Notes: generated by a model not told the origin, from the letters alone. 64,000 bases of DNA from Neptunicella marina (GCF_014270035.1 NZ_JACNEP010000007.1:1-64000), one strand, 5' to 3'. Shown: positions 46,181 to 56,681, counted from the first letter of the stretch. A program made the numbers and translations.

Positions 46181-47648
46181 CGTATTTCTGACGTACTAAA
46201 TCATTAATACAGCCAATGACATCTTTGCTGGAGTCTTCCGCTTTACCAATATTATCGACAATGCTTTGCAGAACATCATCACTGCCCATCCAGTCACCTT
46301 TAACTAATTCTATGGCGCGGTGCGTATGGTTATGAACTTTAGCATGATGAGACTCAAGTTCTTTATAGGCCGGCAGACCTTCGAAGCGATTTTTGCCCTC
46401 GCCTTCGTAATACCATTTACCCAAACGACAGGAAAAATGATTCACTTTAACGGCATTGCTTTCTTCACCTTCGCCGCCCTTTTCTAATGCGATATAGCCG
46501 TTTTGTTTGTAGATAACATGATCCAGGTTCACTAACGATGAGAAGGCCCGATCTTTGGTTTCATTCATTAAATCGATGGTGGATTGCGATGCCTCTGCAA
46601 AATGGTCGAAGTTTTGCTGGAAACTAATCACGTCTTCACCAATTTGCTGACTTTGACCACTGACTGCGAGAGTTTGGCTAACCATGCTATCGATGCTTTC
46701 TCGCAGATTATTAATAATGTTACTGATCTCTGCTGTTGAGTTACGGGTGCGATCAGCAAGGCTACGTACCTCATCGGCAACAACGGCAAAGCCCCTTCCT
46801 GCCTCCCCTGCACGTGCCGCTTCTATCGAGGCATTGAGTGCCAGCAAGTTAATTTGCTCGGCAATTTCGGTAATGATTTTGATGGTTTCTGAAATACGCA
46901 CACTTTCATCACCTAAATGTCGCGCTGCACTTTCCACACTTGTCATTCTGTCGTTAACATCAACCAGCGAATTTTTGAGTCCTGCCACCGTGGTTTGACT
47001 TTTTTGTGCGCCTTCACGGCTGGTATTGGCGATTTCCAGCACGTCTTCCATGCAATCGGATAGTTCGGTTAACTCTTTTTGGCTGTTTTTCAGATTAAAA
47101 ATCAATTTACCGGTATTTAAATGATGCAATTCACTCATTAAACGGTTCTGGCGGGAAAAGTTGTAAGCGTTTTCCATAGCATTAATAGCTTTGTTTACAT
47201 TAACCATAGAAGCCGCGAATTCGGCCGGTAAACCTTGCTCAAAGCCTTTACGGAAAAACTCATGATTACTGGCACGTTGAAATGAACTGGATAACTCTTT
47301 TATGGTGACTTCAACAATATCCAGTAAATCATTAACTGCCCAGGCGACTTGCCCAATTTCTCCCATTCCGCGGGTATCGGTAATGCGTGCTTGTGTATCT
47401 CCTTCTCTGGCCGCATTCAATGTATCTTTAATTTTATCCACCACAGCTAATGTGCGGTTGTTATGAAAGTTAGCGTAGTATGCAAAGCCAATGGTAATCA
47501 GCGGGATCAAAAACGTATGCAAACTGAAACCATGATCAAAAAGCTGAATCGCCACAGCAAGCAACACAAAAAATACAAAAATAAAACACACTATCAGGAA
47601 TTTTTGTTTTAGAAACGGGATGTTACGGCTGATATTATTAGTCGTCAT
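46170..47648 (-). CDS. Methyl-accepting chemotaxis protein with CZB domain
   Basis: The 492-residue receptor has two close N-terminal helices (about residues 15-65) with no periplasmic sensor domain. A HAMP-like region follows, then the signalling hairpin tip [30 protein letters not shown]. It ends in a zinc-binding CZB domain, with CRLGKW and HHAKVH carrying the Cys and His ligands. The start codon overlaps the stop of the PAS-protein gene. CZB receptors have been linked to zinc and hypochlorite sensing. The signal input here probably comes from the PAS partner. Confidence 0.92.
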   Translation of the reverse strand: MTTNNISRNIPFLKQKFLIVCFIFVFFVLLAVAIQLFDHGFSLHTFLIPLITIGFAYYANFHNNRTLAVVDKIKDTLNAAREGDTQARITDTRGMGEIGQVAWAVNDLLDIVEVTIKELSSSFQRASNHEFFRKGFEQGLPAEFAASMVNVNKAINAMENAYNFSRQNRLMSELHHLNTGKLIFNLKNSQKELTELSDCMEDVLEIANTSREGAQKSQTTVAGLKNSLVDVNDRMTSVESAARHLGDESVRISETIKIITEIAEQINLLALNASIEAARAGEAGRGFAVVADEVRSLADRTRNSTAEISNIINNLRESIDSMVSQTLAVSGQSQQIGEDVISFQQNFDHFAEASQSTIDLMNETKDRAFSSLVNLDHVIYKQNGYIALEKGGEGEESNAVKVNHFSCRLGKWYYEGEGKNRFEGLPAYKELESHHAKVHNHTHRAIELVKGDWMGSDDVLQSIVDNIGKAEDSSKDVIGCINDLVRQKYAKR

Positions 47649-48190
47649 CAGGAAGCATCCTTTAAATGTTTTAAATACAACCCCATTGCATACTGCTCAT
47701 AAGTCATATCAAAATTTGATTGAATATGTTGCTCAACCCAGCTCCAGGATGCCTCCGCCGCACCACTACGGTTGGCGCCTTTTTCCAGTTCCTTCATCTG
47801 TGCATAAATAGCTTCCATTGTGTTAATAGTTTCAACCGGAGCACAGCGCCTAACTGAAAAATAGCCGGTCACCTGACCATGTAAGATATCGGGGGTGATA
47901 TTGGCAAATACCCAGTAATAACCATTAGATGAGGTACGATTTTTTACAAAACCAAAAAATTCTTTTCCCGACTTTAAGGTTTTCCATAATCCATAAAATA
48001 CCCCTCTGGGCATATCGGGATGGCGAATAACGTTATGATCTTTTCCCAGCAACTCTTTTTCAGAAAAATCGGACACGCGCATAAAGGTACGATTTGCATA
48101 TTTAATTTTTCCCTGCAAATCGGTTTTACTAATAATCAATTCGTTTTGCGCAAACCTGACTTCCTGCCCACTTCCATATTTTCCGGACAC
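47648..48190 (-). CDS. PAS domain protein, Aer-like
   Basis: The 180-residue soluble protein has an Aer-type PAS domain at about residues 18-115. The signatures are [45 protein letters not shown] and [13 protein letters not shown], which in Aer form the FAD pocket. A helical tail ([17 protein letters not shown]) may contact the receptor. The stop overlaps the start of the CZB receptor gene, so the pair looks like a split Aer energy or redox sensor. FAD binding is inferred. Confidence 0.88.
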   Translation of the reverse strand: MSGKYGSGQEVRFAQNELIISKTDLQGKIKYANRTFMRVSDFSEKELLGKDHNVIRHPDMPRGVFYGLWKTLKSGKEFFGFVKNRTSSNGYYWVFANITPDILHGQVTGYFSVRRCAPVETINTMEAIYAQMKELEKGANRSGAAEASWSWVEQHIQSNFDMTYEQYAMGLYLKHLKDAS

Positions 48191-48284
48191 ATATCCCCCT
48201 GATAACTTACTAATATTGTTTTATTTTCAATCAATTAAATATATATCGACAATAAGTAAGGTCAAATGAGGTGTTAATGATGAA

Positions 48285-49514
48285 TTAGTGACAACGACCG
48301 CTAAATTGCTCGTCATTTCGCAGCAGCAACTGTTGAATAAATTCACGCTCACTTTGATTTTGTGTGAGTTGATAGGCAAGTTGCAGATCATCTCCTACTC
48401 TGCTTTTATCACCAAGTTGATGGTAATATTCAGCTCGTACCAAATAAAAAGGATGATAGTGTTTCAAAGGCTCAACTAATTGTTCTAATTCTCTTTTTGC
48501 AGCGTTAAATGCATTTAGTTTAATTAGTACTACAACCCGATTGACCGCGACAACATGACTTTTGCTTAATTGCCATAGCTTGTCATATAACATCAGAATT
48601 TCTGGCCAGTGAATGCCAGACTGATTATCACATTGCAATGATGCAATGGCCGCTTGTAACTGAAACGGACCAGGGCATTGTTTTAATGCCAGTGATGAAT
48701 CGAGGATTGTCTGGCCTGCCTGGATTTGTTCGAGAACCCATAAACTCCGTTGCTGTTCATAAAGTGGCACTATTGCACCATCCAATTTGACTCTGGCTTG
48801 TGCTCTGCCATCCAGAATCAGCATGAGTGACCAAAGGCCTAGCACTTCCGCATTGTTTGCATAGTGATTTGCAATAAGTTCTGTCAGTGACATAGCCAGT
48901 TTACACAGTTCACGAGACATGAGTTCCGATTGTGCGGTAGCAACATAACCTTCGTTAAATAACAGGTATAAACAGGTCAAGACGCTGTTTAAACGCTGAT
49001 AAAGGTGCTTATCGTGTGGGATGCTATACGCAATTCCTGCCTGACTAATTTTTTGCCGTGCCCGTAATAAGCGCTGTTCCATCGCTTTAGGTTTAACCAA
49101 TAATGCTCGCGCAGTTTGTTCAAGAGAGAAGTTGAGCACCAAACGTAACGTCAGTGCCACTTGTGCAGCGGGATCTAACGAAGGGTGGCAACAAATGAAA
49201 ATAAGCTTGAGTAATTCATCATCCAGCAAAGAACTAAGCTGTTCATCGTCAATATCGCTAAACTGTTGTTCTTCAATATACTCAACAGGCTGTCGACACT
49301 GACGTAAAAAATCTATCGCCTTATTGCGAGCCACTTTATATAACCATGCTTGTGGCGCCGCTGGGATCTCCGATTGCCAGTGATACCAAGCCTTAATTTT
49401 TACCTCCTGCAATAAGTCTTCAGCGTCATCAATATTAGAAACGAGACGAATAAGATAGGCTCTTATCCGTCCCGAATATTGCTGCAGAATTTGCTCGATA
49501 ATGCGTTTATGCAT
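48285..49514 (-). CDS. RNA polymerase sigma factor, ECF42 type
   Basis: The 409-residue protein has ECF sigma regions 2 (DDAEDLLQEVKIKAWYHW) and 4 (AAQVALTLRLVLNFSLEQTARALL) in the first 190 residues. A long C-terminal TPR-like domain (DUF6596-type) runs to the end, with LNAFNAAKRELEQLVEPL and AEYYHQLGDKSRVGDDLQLA. This is the ECF42 architecture, which works without an anti-sigma factor and is usually encoded with DGPF-domain proteins. The DGPF gene lies directly upstream and overlaps by 8 bases. Confidence 0.92.
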   Translation of the reverse strand: MHKRIIEQILQQYSGRIRAYLIRLVSNIDDAEDLLQEVKIKAWYHWQSEIPAAPQAWLYKVARNKAIDFLRQCRQPVEYIEEQQFSDIDDEQLSSLLDDELLKLIFICCHPSLDPAAQVALTLRLVLNFSLEQTARALLVKPKAMEQRLLRARQKISQAGIAYSIPHDKHLYQRLNSVLTCLYLLFNEGYVATAQSELMSRELCKLAMSLTELIANHYANNAEVLGLWSLMLILDGRAQARVKLDGAIVPLYEQQRSLWVLEQIQAGQTILDSSLALKQCPGPFQLQAAIASLQCDNQSGIHWPEILMLYDKLWQLSKSHVVAVNRVVVLIKLNAFNAAKRELEQLVEPLKHYHPFYLVRAEYYHQLGDKSRVGDDLQLAYQLTQNQSEREFIQQLLLRNDEQFSGRCH

Positions 49515-49860
49515 CGACGTCTAATATGGGTCGGATTTCAATACTGCCTGTTTTTGCGGCAGGAATTTGGGCAGCGTAAGACATGGCTTCATCCAGGTTC
49601 TGGCACTCAAGAATATAATAGCCGCCGAGTTGTTCACGGGTTTCAGCAAAAGGTCCGTCTGTGCTGAGCATTTGGCCATCTTTCACTCTGACAGTCGTTG
49701 CTGTTGCCACTTCTTTAAGTGGATCCCCTGCAATCAATACACCTTTAGCCTGCATCTCCTCGGTAAACCCCATATATTCGCCAAACAGCGCATGTTGTTC
49801 ATGTTCTGGCAAGCTCGCGAATTTTGCTTCATTCTCGTAAATCAAAAACATGTATTTCAT
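49507..49860 (-). CDS. YCII/DGPF-domain protein
   Basis: This protein of about 117 residues has the DGPFAETREQLGGYY signature of the DGPF (YCII-related) family. It starts MKYMFLIYENEA as usual. ATG 49860 is chosen because it gives this family start. It is the partner of the ECF42 sigma factor, which is typically the target or sensor arrangement in these pairs. Its biochemical role is unknown. Confidence 0.9.
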   Translation of the reverse strand: MKYMFLIYENEAKFASLPEHEQHALFGEYMGFTEEMQAKGVLIAGDPLKEVATATTVRVKDGQMLSTDGPFAETREQLGGYYILECQNLDEAMSYAAQIPAAKTGSIEIRPILDVDA

Positions 49861-49890
49861 TGCAATTTTCCCTATATTCAATAAGTTATA

Positions 49891-49924
49891 AAAAAAGCAC
49901 GAAGCGAAATGACTACGTGCTTTT
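49891..49924 (-). terminator. Rho-independent terminator after phoH
   Basis: AAAAGCACG pairs with CGTGCTTTT, and on the minus strand further T residues follow. It separates phoH from the DGPF/ECF42 operon. Confidence 0.75.
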
Positions 49925-49970
49925 GTATAACGAATAACAAGTGCAAATTCCTACACTTTAATCATCTTTT

Positions 49971-51368
49971 TTACATATTCACTTCTGCATATTCTGCCAG
50001 GCGACTGCGTACTACCCCATCCAGATTGACCGTCGCACTACCAGAGAAGTCTTTAAACTTCTCGACTAAATAGGTTAATCCGGAGGTAACCGGACTTAAA
50101 TAGTTGCTATCAATTTGCGCCAAATTACCACTACAAACCAGTTTGGTGCCCTGACCACAACGGGTAATAATGGTTTTTAGCTGAGATGCGGTAAGGTTTT
50201 GACATTCATCCAGCAATACCACTGCATTTTGAATACTACGTCCACGCATAAAGTTAATCGATTTAAACTGGATATTGGCTTTATCCATGATGTAGTTCAT
50301 TGAACTGTGGGAATGTTCATCATTTTTATGCAGCACTTCCAGCGAATCGGTGATAGCAGCCAACCATGGTGCCATTTTTTCCTCTTCGGTTCCGGGCAAA
50401 AAGCCGATGGATTCAGCGATTTCCGGCGTACTGCGTGTGACGATAATTTTATCGTACATTTTGGTTTCTATGGTGGTTTCAAGGGCTGCCGCCAGCGCCA
50501 GCAGAGTTTTACCACTTCCCGCAGGGCCGGTTAAAATGACTAAATCGATATGCGGGTCAAGTAAGGCATGTAATGCCATCGCCTGACCAATATTTTTAGG
50601 TGTAATGCCCCAGGCGTTGCGCCCCATCATGCGCTCATAACCTAAATCGAGCACCTCTAAATGCTCTTCTGTGGCGGATTCCACAATACCAGCAAAATGC
50701 TGGGTATCATCAATTAAAAACTCATTGATATACGCTTCCGGCAAAACGCTGCGCTCTATGGTATGAATGGTGTCGCGACCTTCCGTGCGGCTTTCTACCG
50801 ATTTGACTTTCTGCCAGAAATCTCCTTCAAAATGATGGAAACCTTTACTTAGATATTTGATATCAGAAATCAGCTGATCGGTACGGTAATCTTCAACATA
50901 TTTCATGCCCGCGCCTTTTGCTTTAAGGCGCATATTGATGTCTTTGGTGACCAGAATCACCTGTCGGTTGGTTTTATGGCGTTGCAAATACAAAGCGGCA
51001 TTGATTATGCGATTGTCGTTTTCATTGCTGGTAAACACACTTTGTGTTTCGCTGAGGTTGTAATCAGCAAAAATAGATAAAGTGCCCGTGGGAGCGGTTG
51101 TACCAGATCCCAAACCAGCCAAAGGTACCCCAGCAACAATGTCCTCGGGTGATGCATTGTGCATCACATCTTCCATCGCCCTGATCGACACCCTTGCATC
51201 ACGTGATACATCTTTTTTACTGTCTTTGATGTAATCAAGTTCTTCAAGTACTGTCATGGGAATGACAACGTCGTTTTCTTTAAAGGATAAAAAGGCAAAG
51301 GGTTCGTGCAGAAGGATGTTGGTATCTAAAACGTAGATTTTACTTTTAATGACTTCTTTTTCGGGCAT
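49971..51368 (-). CDS. PIN–PhoH family ATPase
   Basis: The protein of about 465 residues has an N-terminal PIN-type nuclease domain (YVLDTNILLHEPFAFLSF, residues about 10-27). A C-terminal PhoH ATPase domain has LTGPAGSGKTLLALAAALE and LLDECQNLTASQLKTIITR. PIN-PhoH proteins are RNA helicase/RNase enzymes in the forms studied. ATG 51368 follows GGAG. It is divergent from rapA. Confidence 0.92.
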   Translation of the reverse strand: MPEKEVIKSKIYVLDTNILLHEPFAFLSFKENDVVIPMTVLEELDYIKDSKKDVSRDARVSIRAMEDVMHNASPEDIVAGVPLAGLGSGTTAPTGTLSIFADYNLSETQSVFTSNENDNRIINAALYLQRHKTNRQVILVTKDINMRLKAKGAGMKYVEDYRTDQLISDIKYLSKGFHHFEGDFWQKVKSVESRTEGRDTIHTIERSVLPEAYINEFLIDDTQHFAGIVESATEEHLEVLDLGYERMMGRNAWGITPKNIGQAMALHALLDPHIDLVILTGPAGSGKTLLALAAALETTIETKMYDKIIVTRSTPEIAESIGFLPGTEEEKMAPWLAAITDSLEVLHKNDEHSHSSMNYIMDKANIQFKSINFMRGRSIQNAVVLLDECQNLTASQLKTIITRCGQGTKLVCSGNLAQIDSNYLSPVTSGLTYLVEKFKDFSGSATVNLDGVVRSRLAEYAEVNM

Positions 51369-51374
51369 TAGCAA

Positions 51375-51693
51375 CTCCGGCTGAACTAGGGTAATTCGTC
51401 CATGCAGGCCTCAAAGATGGAAGGCACTTAGCCAAAGCAGACTACCTGATTTTGAGGTCTGCGTTTTTCGTTGTTTACATTGACACCTTAGAACACTTTT
51501 TCATCGCGATCACTCATTTTGTGCATTATTTGGCAGGTTAATTTTCTGTTTGGATTTCAACGCTTATAGATATGAACAAATAAGAAACAATTGAAACCAA
51601 AACGTCACAAAAACTTACTCAAAAGCAGGCTAAATCTGACAAATTAGCTAAATTGCATATATAATCCCGCTCCATTTTTTGATGAGGGTCATT
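51375..51693. other. Divergent phoH/rapA intergenic region
   Basis: The 319 bases contain the rapA promoter at the right end and presumably the phoH promoter near 51400. I see no further gene, hairpin of note or repeat in it. Confidence 0.5.
51636..51665 (+). promoter_or_regulatory. Putative rapA promoter
   Basis: CTGACA (51636-51641) and TATAAT (51660-51665) are 18 bases apart, about 28 bases before the rapA ATG. Confidence 0.6.
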
Positions 51694-54513
51694 ATGAGTT
51701 TTTCACCGGGACAGCGCTGGTTAAGCGATACAGAAGTAGATTTAGGTTTAGGAACGGTTATCGACGTTAATCATCGCAACGTGACTATCTTGTTCCCCGC
51801 TACTGGTGAAAGTCGGGTCTATGCAACCCAAACGGCTCCCCTCACCCGCCTGGCATTAGAGCCCGGCGAGAGTGTAAAATCTCATGAAGGCTGGCAAATG
51901 CAAATTGCGTCAGTTTCCGAAAAGCAAGGTTATCTGACCTACCACGGTCAACGCGAAGATACCGGTGAAACGGTCGAGTTAGTTGAAACCTTTGTTGACC
52001 ACCATATGCAATTGAACCAGCCGCATAAGCGTCTATTTAACGCTCAGTTTGATGGTCCAAAATGGTTCGATTTACGCAGCGACTGCTGGCAAGCACAACA
52101 CCAATATCAACGCTCAGAATTACGTGGATTCTTAGGCGCACGTGTTGATCTCATTCCCCATCAATTACATATTGCCAGCCAGGTTGGTCAACGTTATGCG
52201 CCTCGCGTATTGTTATCTGATGAAGTTGGATTAGGTAAAACCATTGAAGCGGCGATGATTATTCATCAACAAATTCAAAGTGGCCGTGCCAGTCGCGTGT
52301 TAATTATTGTGCCATCCAGCTTAATGCACCAGTGGCTGGTGGAAATGTTGCGCCGGGTTAATTTGTCATTTTCTATTTTTGATGAAGAGCGCTGTCAGTC
52401 CATGCTGGAAGAAGGCGGCAACCCCTTTGACAGTGAACAGTTAGTATTATGTAGTTTAGAATTTTTGGCTGAAAACAACGGCTATTTTCAGCAAGCGCTC
52501 GAAAGTGAATGGGACTTAATGGTAGTGGATGAAGCGCACCATTTAAGCTGGTCGGTTGATGCGCCATCCGATGAATATGTGTTAATAGAACAACTGGCCC
52601 AAAAGATTAAAGGGGTATTGCTTTTAACCGCCACACCTGAGCAACTTGGTCATGAAAGCCATTTTGCGCGTTTACGTTTGCTTGATGCTGATCGTTTTCA
52701 CGATTATCAGCAATTTTTACAACAAGAAGAGCAATATGCCGCGCTGGCACAAGCGATTACGCCATTATTAAATGGTGAACAACTAAGCGAACAGGACAAA
52801 CAAGCCATTGCCCCATTTGTTAGCACGGAGCCAGAGTTGCTGGATACGCTCGATAGCAGCAATCAGGCGCAATGTGACAAACTCATTGCTCACTTGTTGG
52901 ATTGTCATGGCACCGGGCGTTTATTGTTCCGTAATTCACGTGCGGGGATTAGTGGCTTTCCCAAGCGTCAGCTGATTACCCATGCATTAACCTTACCCGA
53001 TTTTTATCGAGACCGTTATGAGGGCATGCCAGAAAATCTGCTCGTGCCAGAAAGACATCCTCTTTTATTAGATACCTGGCACAAATTTGATCCGCGTGTT
53101 GACTGGTTTATCGAGTTTTTACAACAACACAAAGGGCAAAAAATACTGACGATCTGTACCCATGCAGCCACCGCAATTAAACTGGCTGAAGCAGTACGTG
53201 TCAACTCAGGTATTCGTACGTCTGTTTTTCATGAAGGCATGAGCATAGTCGAACGCGATAAAGGCGCGGCTTACTTTGCGCAGCAGGAAGACGGAGCCCA
53301 GGTTCTGATTTGTAGTGAAATTGGTAGTGAAGGCCGTAATTTCCAGTTCGCGCACCATTTGGTGTTATTTGATTTGCCAGAAGTGCCCGACTTATTAGAG
53401 CAACGAATTGGTCGTCTGGATCGTATTGGTCAGAAATCAGATATCGAAATACACGTGCCTTATTTTGCTGATACCGCGCAGCAAGTATTGCTCAACTGGT
53501 ACCATCAGGGTTTACATGCCTTTGAGCATACATGCCCGACAGGCAGTGCCGTATTAGAACAGGTGCGCACTCAGTTAACACAAGCGCTGCAAGCACCAGA
53601 CGATAGTGAGATTCAGCAACAGCTAATTTCAAGCACTGCAGAATTACACCAGTCATTTAAACAACAACTGGAACAAGGCCGCGACAAACTTCTGGAGATC
53701 AACTCATCAGGTAAAGGTCGCATCGAAAGTTTTATTGAAAAGTTACGCGATGCCGATGAATCCGTAGAACTTGAAAAGTTCATGACCAACCTGCTGGATG
53801 TGATTGGTGTGTTGCAAGATGAAAACGATGAAACCAGTTACATATTAAAGCCAACAGAAGCCATGCATCACAGTTTGCCAGGCGTCGATGAAGAAGGCAC
53901 CATGGTCACCTATGAGCGTGAAACTGCGCTTAAGTTTGAGCAAATTCAGTTTTTAAACTGGGACCATCCCATGGTGCAATACGCACAGGACAGCGTATTA
54001 GCCGATGTGAAAGGTAAAGCCAGTATTGCAGTACACCAAAATACCCAATTACCTGTGGGTTATTTCTGGCTCGAAGGTGTGTTTGTGGTGTCAGCCAAAG
54101 CGCCAAAAAGCATGCAGTTACAGCGCTTTTTACCCGCAACACCAATTCGTATTTGTGTTGATGCAAAAGGTCAGGCTTGTGAACCCGCGTTTAAAGATTT
54201 AATTAAACTTAAGTTCAAAACCGCCAAGGCGCTGGTAAGTGCTTTAGCACCGCAAGTTGAAAAGCAACTGCCGGTATTAGAGGCATTAGCCCAAAAATCA
54301 GCAGACAAAGTAATAAAACAAGCACAAAAAAGTATGCAAGAATTACTCAGCGAAGAATTACATCGGATGCGTACATTACAAAAGCAAAATCCGAGTATTC
54401 GCGACGAAGAAATTGAGCACCTTGAAACGCAAATTAAGGCTCTTAGCCAAAGTATCAGTGGTGCAGACTTGCAGTTTGAAGCCGTACGGTTAGTGGTAAA
54501 TACCCATCAATGA
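51694..54513 (+). CDS. rapA: RNA polymerase-associated ATPase RapA (HepA)
   Basis: This Swi2/Snf2-family protein of about 939 residues recycles RNA polymerase. The N-terminal SH3-like part starts SFSPGQRWLSDTEVDLGLG. ATPase motifs are LLSDEVGLGKTIEAAMII, the DEAHH box, and the GRLDRIGQ segment of the second helicase lobe. The C-terminal domain is complete and slightly shorter than in E. coli (968). ATG 51694 follows GAGG. rluA overlaps its end. Confidence 0.96.
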   Translation: MSFSPGQRWLSDTEVDLGLGTVIDVNHRNVTILFPATGESRVYATQTAPLTRLALEPGESVKSHEGWQMQIASVSEKQGYLTYHGQREDTGETVELVETFVDHHMQLNQPHKRLFNAQFDGPKWFDLRSDCWQAQHQYQRSELRGFLGARVDLIPHQLHIASQVGQRYAPRVLLSDEVGLGKTIEAAMIIHQQIQSGRASRVLIIVPSSLMHQWLVEMLRRVNLSFSIFDEERCQSMLEEGGNPFDSEQLVLCSLEFLAENNGYFQQALESEWDLMVVDEAHHLSWSVDAPSDEYVLIEQLAQKIKGVLLLTATPEQLGHESHFARLRLLDADRFHDYQQFLQQEEQYAALAQAITPLLNGEQLSEQDKQAIAPFVSTEPELLDTLDSSNQAQCDKLIAHLLDCHGTGRLLFRNSRAGISGFPKRQLITHALTLPDFYRDRYEGMPENLLVPERHPLLLDTWHKFDPRVDWFIEFLQQHKGQKILTICTHAATAIKLAEAVRVNSGIRTSVFHEGMSIVERDKGAAYFAQQEDGAQVLICSEIGSEGRNFQFAHHLVLFDLPEVPDLLEQRIGRLDRIGQKSDIEIHVPYFADTAQQVLLNWYHQGLHAFEHTCPTGSAVLEQVRTQLTQALQAPDDSEIQQQLISSTAELHQSFKQQLEQGRDKLLEINSSGKGRIESFIEKLRDADESVELEKFMTNLLDVIGVLQDENDETSYILKPTEAMHHSLPGVDEEGTMVTYERETALKFEQIQFLNWDHPMVQYAQDSVLADVKGKASIAVHQNTQLPVGYFWLEGVFVVSAKAPKSMQLQRFLPATPIRICVDAKGQACEPAFKDLIKLKFKTAKALVSALAPQVEKQLPVLEALAQKSADKVIKQAQKSMQELLSEELHRMRTLQKQNPSIRDEEIEHLETQIKALSQSISGADLQFEAVRLVVNTHQ

Positions 54514-55172
54514 CATTATTGCATTATCAGCCGCCGCTCTATCCTTATCTGAATATTTTGTATCGGGACGATGATTTTATCGTCCTGAACAAACCGAGTG
54601 GTTTATTAAGCGTACCGGGTAAAGCAACTGAACATAAAGACAGTCTGCAACTCAGAGTACAGCGCGTATTCCCCACAGCGACCATTGTGCATCGCCTGGA
54701 TATGGCAACATCGGGCGTGATGGTAATGGCGTTGAATAAAGCGGCACATCGCCATATTTCACTGCAGTTTGAAAAGCGCCTGACCAAAAAACGTTATTTT
54801 GCACGGGTATTTGGCAAGGTGGCTGATTCTGAGGGGTTGGTCGATTTACCGTTAATTTGTGACTGGCCAAACCGGCCAAAACAGATGGTGGATTTTGAAC
54901 GAGGTAAACCCGCGCAAACCAACTGGAAGCGTGTGCAACAATTTGACGGCTATGCCGTTATGGAGCTCACTCCCATAACCGGACGTTCTCATCAACTCAG
55001 AGTGCATATGTTAAGTCTGGGGCATCCCATTTTGGGGGATCGTCTGTATGCCCATGAGCAGGCCAAAAGCATGGCACCACGTTTACAATTGCATGCGCAA
55101 TTACTCACGTTTACCCATCCAACTAACAACACTCAATTAAGCTTTGAAGCTCCATGTGAGTTTTTAGCTTAA
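54510..55172 (+). CDS. rluA: Dual-specificity rRNA/tRNA pseudouridine synthase RluA
   Basis: The 220-residue enzyme makes pseudouridine at position 746 of 23S rRNA and 32 of some tRNAs. The catalytic motif is HRLDMATSGVMV with its Asp; the RSHQLRVHMLSLGHPILGD segment is diagnostic of the RluA family. The ATG overlaps the rapA stop (ATGA), as in other gammaproteobacteria where rluA is next to rapA. Confidence 0.94.
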   Translation: MTLLHYQPPLYPYLNILYRDDDFIVLNKPSGLLSVPGKATEHKDSLQLRVQRVFPTATIVHRLDMATSGVMVMALNKAAHRHISLQFEKRLTKKRYFARVFGKVADSEGLVDLPLICDWPNRPKQMVDFERGKPAQTNWKRVQQFDGYAVMELTPITGRSHQLRVHMLSLGHPILGDRLYAHEQAKSMAPRLQLHAQLLTFTHPTNNTQLSFEAPCEFLA

Positions 55173-55221
55173 TTCGCGATTTAAGTTGCAGAATCTGCTT
55201 CTTTTTCCGATATAGAGAAAT

Positions 55222-56073
55222 ATGAAGCCTCAATTTTTCTATTCCTTAGCATGTGTAGTCCTGATGCAATTTGCGTCAGGGCAATCTTATGCGCAACAAA
55301 ATAATCAACATTTGTATTCGCAGGATCTGTCTTATTATGCCCCCACTGCTCAGGTGGAAACGCTGGAGGTAAATGGGCAGCAACTATCGCTGTTGCGCCA
55401 CGATGCGGATACCGCTTCAGTGAAAGGTTTAGCGTTATTAATCAGTGACTTTAGTCGCCCTTCAGCCAGTAATTTGCATCAGCTAAGTAAACGGTTAAAT
55501 CGTGCAGGTTGGCAAACGCTCATTATTCCGGCTCCTGTCACGTTAGAGCTGACTAATCTGGATTTAAGCCAGGAACAAGCAGACAGACAGCAGCAATTAG
55601 CCAACTCATTTCGTAAAGGTGAATTTGTTGACCAACAAGCCGCCGAGCAATTAGAACAGACGTTTTTGTCACAGATGCAAACGATTAATCAGTCAGTAAA
55701 TCAGCCATCAGGATTCAGATTGGTCATCGCACAAGGCATGTCTGCCGCCTGGTTGGCAAAAATCTATCAGGAGAAAAAACTGCCGGCACCCGATGCGTTA
55801 GTTGCTATTGGGCCGTATTTTCCACAGTGGCAATTAAATCAGCAACTTGGGGAGATGTTGGCAGGCATGACAGCACCAGTGCTTGATTTATATTCAAACT
55901 CCGACAATAACTGGGTGACCAGTACCAGTGAACGACGTCGTATCGAAGCGCAAAAAGCCTTTAAGGTACATTATCGACAAAGGCTGGTTGCCGGATTTGC
56001 ATCCAATGCAACAGAACCAAGTGGCTTTATCAGCCGGGAAATAACTGGCTGGGTAAAATCAATGGGATGGTAG
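55222..56073 (+). CDS. DUF3530 family protein, exported
   Basis: The 283-residue protein matches the DUF3530 family, an alpha/beta-hydrolase-like group of unknown function. It has a signal peptide (residues 1-24, ending QSYA). Segments ALLISDFSRPSASNLHQLSKRL and TLIIPAP recall the family, and FRLVIAQGMSAAW occupies the usual nucleophile-elbow position, without a canonical GxSxG. It follows rluA by 49 bases and may share its transcript. Confidence 0.8.
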   Translation: MKPQFFYSLACVVLMQFASGQSYAQQNNQHLYSQDLSYYAPTAQVETLEVNGQQLSLLRHDADTASVKGLALLISDFSRPSASNLHQLSKRLNRAGWQTLIIPAPVTLELTNLDLSQEQADRQQQLANSFRKGEFVDQQAAEQLEQTFLSQMQTINQSVNQPSGFRLVIAQGMSAAWLAKIYQEKKLPAPDALVAIGPYFPQWQLNQQLGEMLAGMTAPVLDLYSNSDNNWVTSTSERRRIEAQKAFKVHYRQRLVAGFASNATEPSGFISREITGWVKSMGW

Positions 56074-56111
56074 GCAGATATGCTGCCTTTAATATCGATG
56101 ATCTGAACCGA

Positions 56112-56681
56112 TTAATTAAGATGTGAAAAGATGTCATCGATCATATCCAGTACTTCCTGTCGCTGCGGTTTATTTTTAGCATAAAGCCTCAATCCCATCA
56201 GCTGCATTTGTAACCATTTTGCTAATCTGGCAGGGTTTGCATCAGTCCTCAGCTCACCGCATTCTTTACATTGGTTCAAACATTCCGAAAATGTCTCTGC
56301 AATACTTTGCAGTCCACACTGAGCGTAGTGAGCCAGTTCTGGCTGACTTTCCTCAAGTTCGGTCACTGTTTTAACCAACAAACACAATGGTTTTTTAGAA
56401 AAGTCATCACCATCAATAATCTGACTTTCAAAAAAACGTTTTAACCCTTGTAAAGGACTGTCACTGCTATCGACAAACTCCTGTATCGCTAGCTGAAACT
56501 CTTGCACGTATTGTGTTAACGCTTCTTTAAACAAGCCCTCTTTACTTCCAAATCCGGCATAAATACTTCCAGGTCTCATATTCATGCGTAACTGTAAGTC
56601 ACGCATTTTACTGCCCTGAAAACCAAGCTGCCAAAAAACCTCTTTCGCATTTTCAACTGCCTGAGTGCGGTCATATTTCAT
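56112..56681 (-). CDS. TetR family transcriptional regulator
   Basis: The 189-residue protein has an N-terminal TetR helix-turn-helix (FQGSKMRDLQLRMNMRPGSIY, residues about 19-40). The C-terminal ligand domain has several cysteines (QCKECGE). It is divergent from the carboxymuconolactone decarboxylase gene, and two operator-like palindromes lie between them. It probably represses both genes; the inducer is unknown. Confidence 0.9.
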   Translation of the reverse strand: MKYDRTQAVENAKEVFWQLGFQGSKMRDLQLRMNMRPGSIYAGFGSKEGLFKEALTQYVQEFQLAIQEFVDSSDSPLQGLKRFFESQIIDGDDFSKKPLCLLVKTVTELEESQPELAHYAQCGLQSIAETFSECLNQCKECGELRTDANPARLAKWLQMQLMGLRLYAKNKPQRQEVLDMIDDIFSHLN

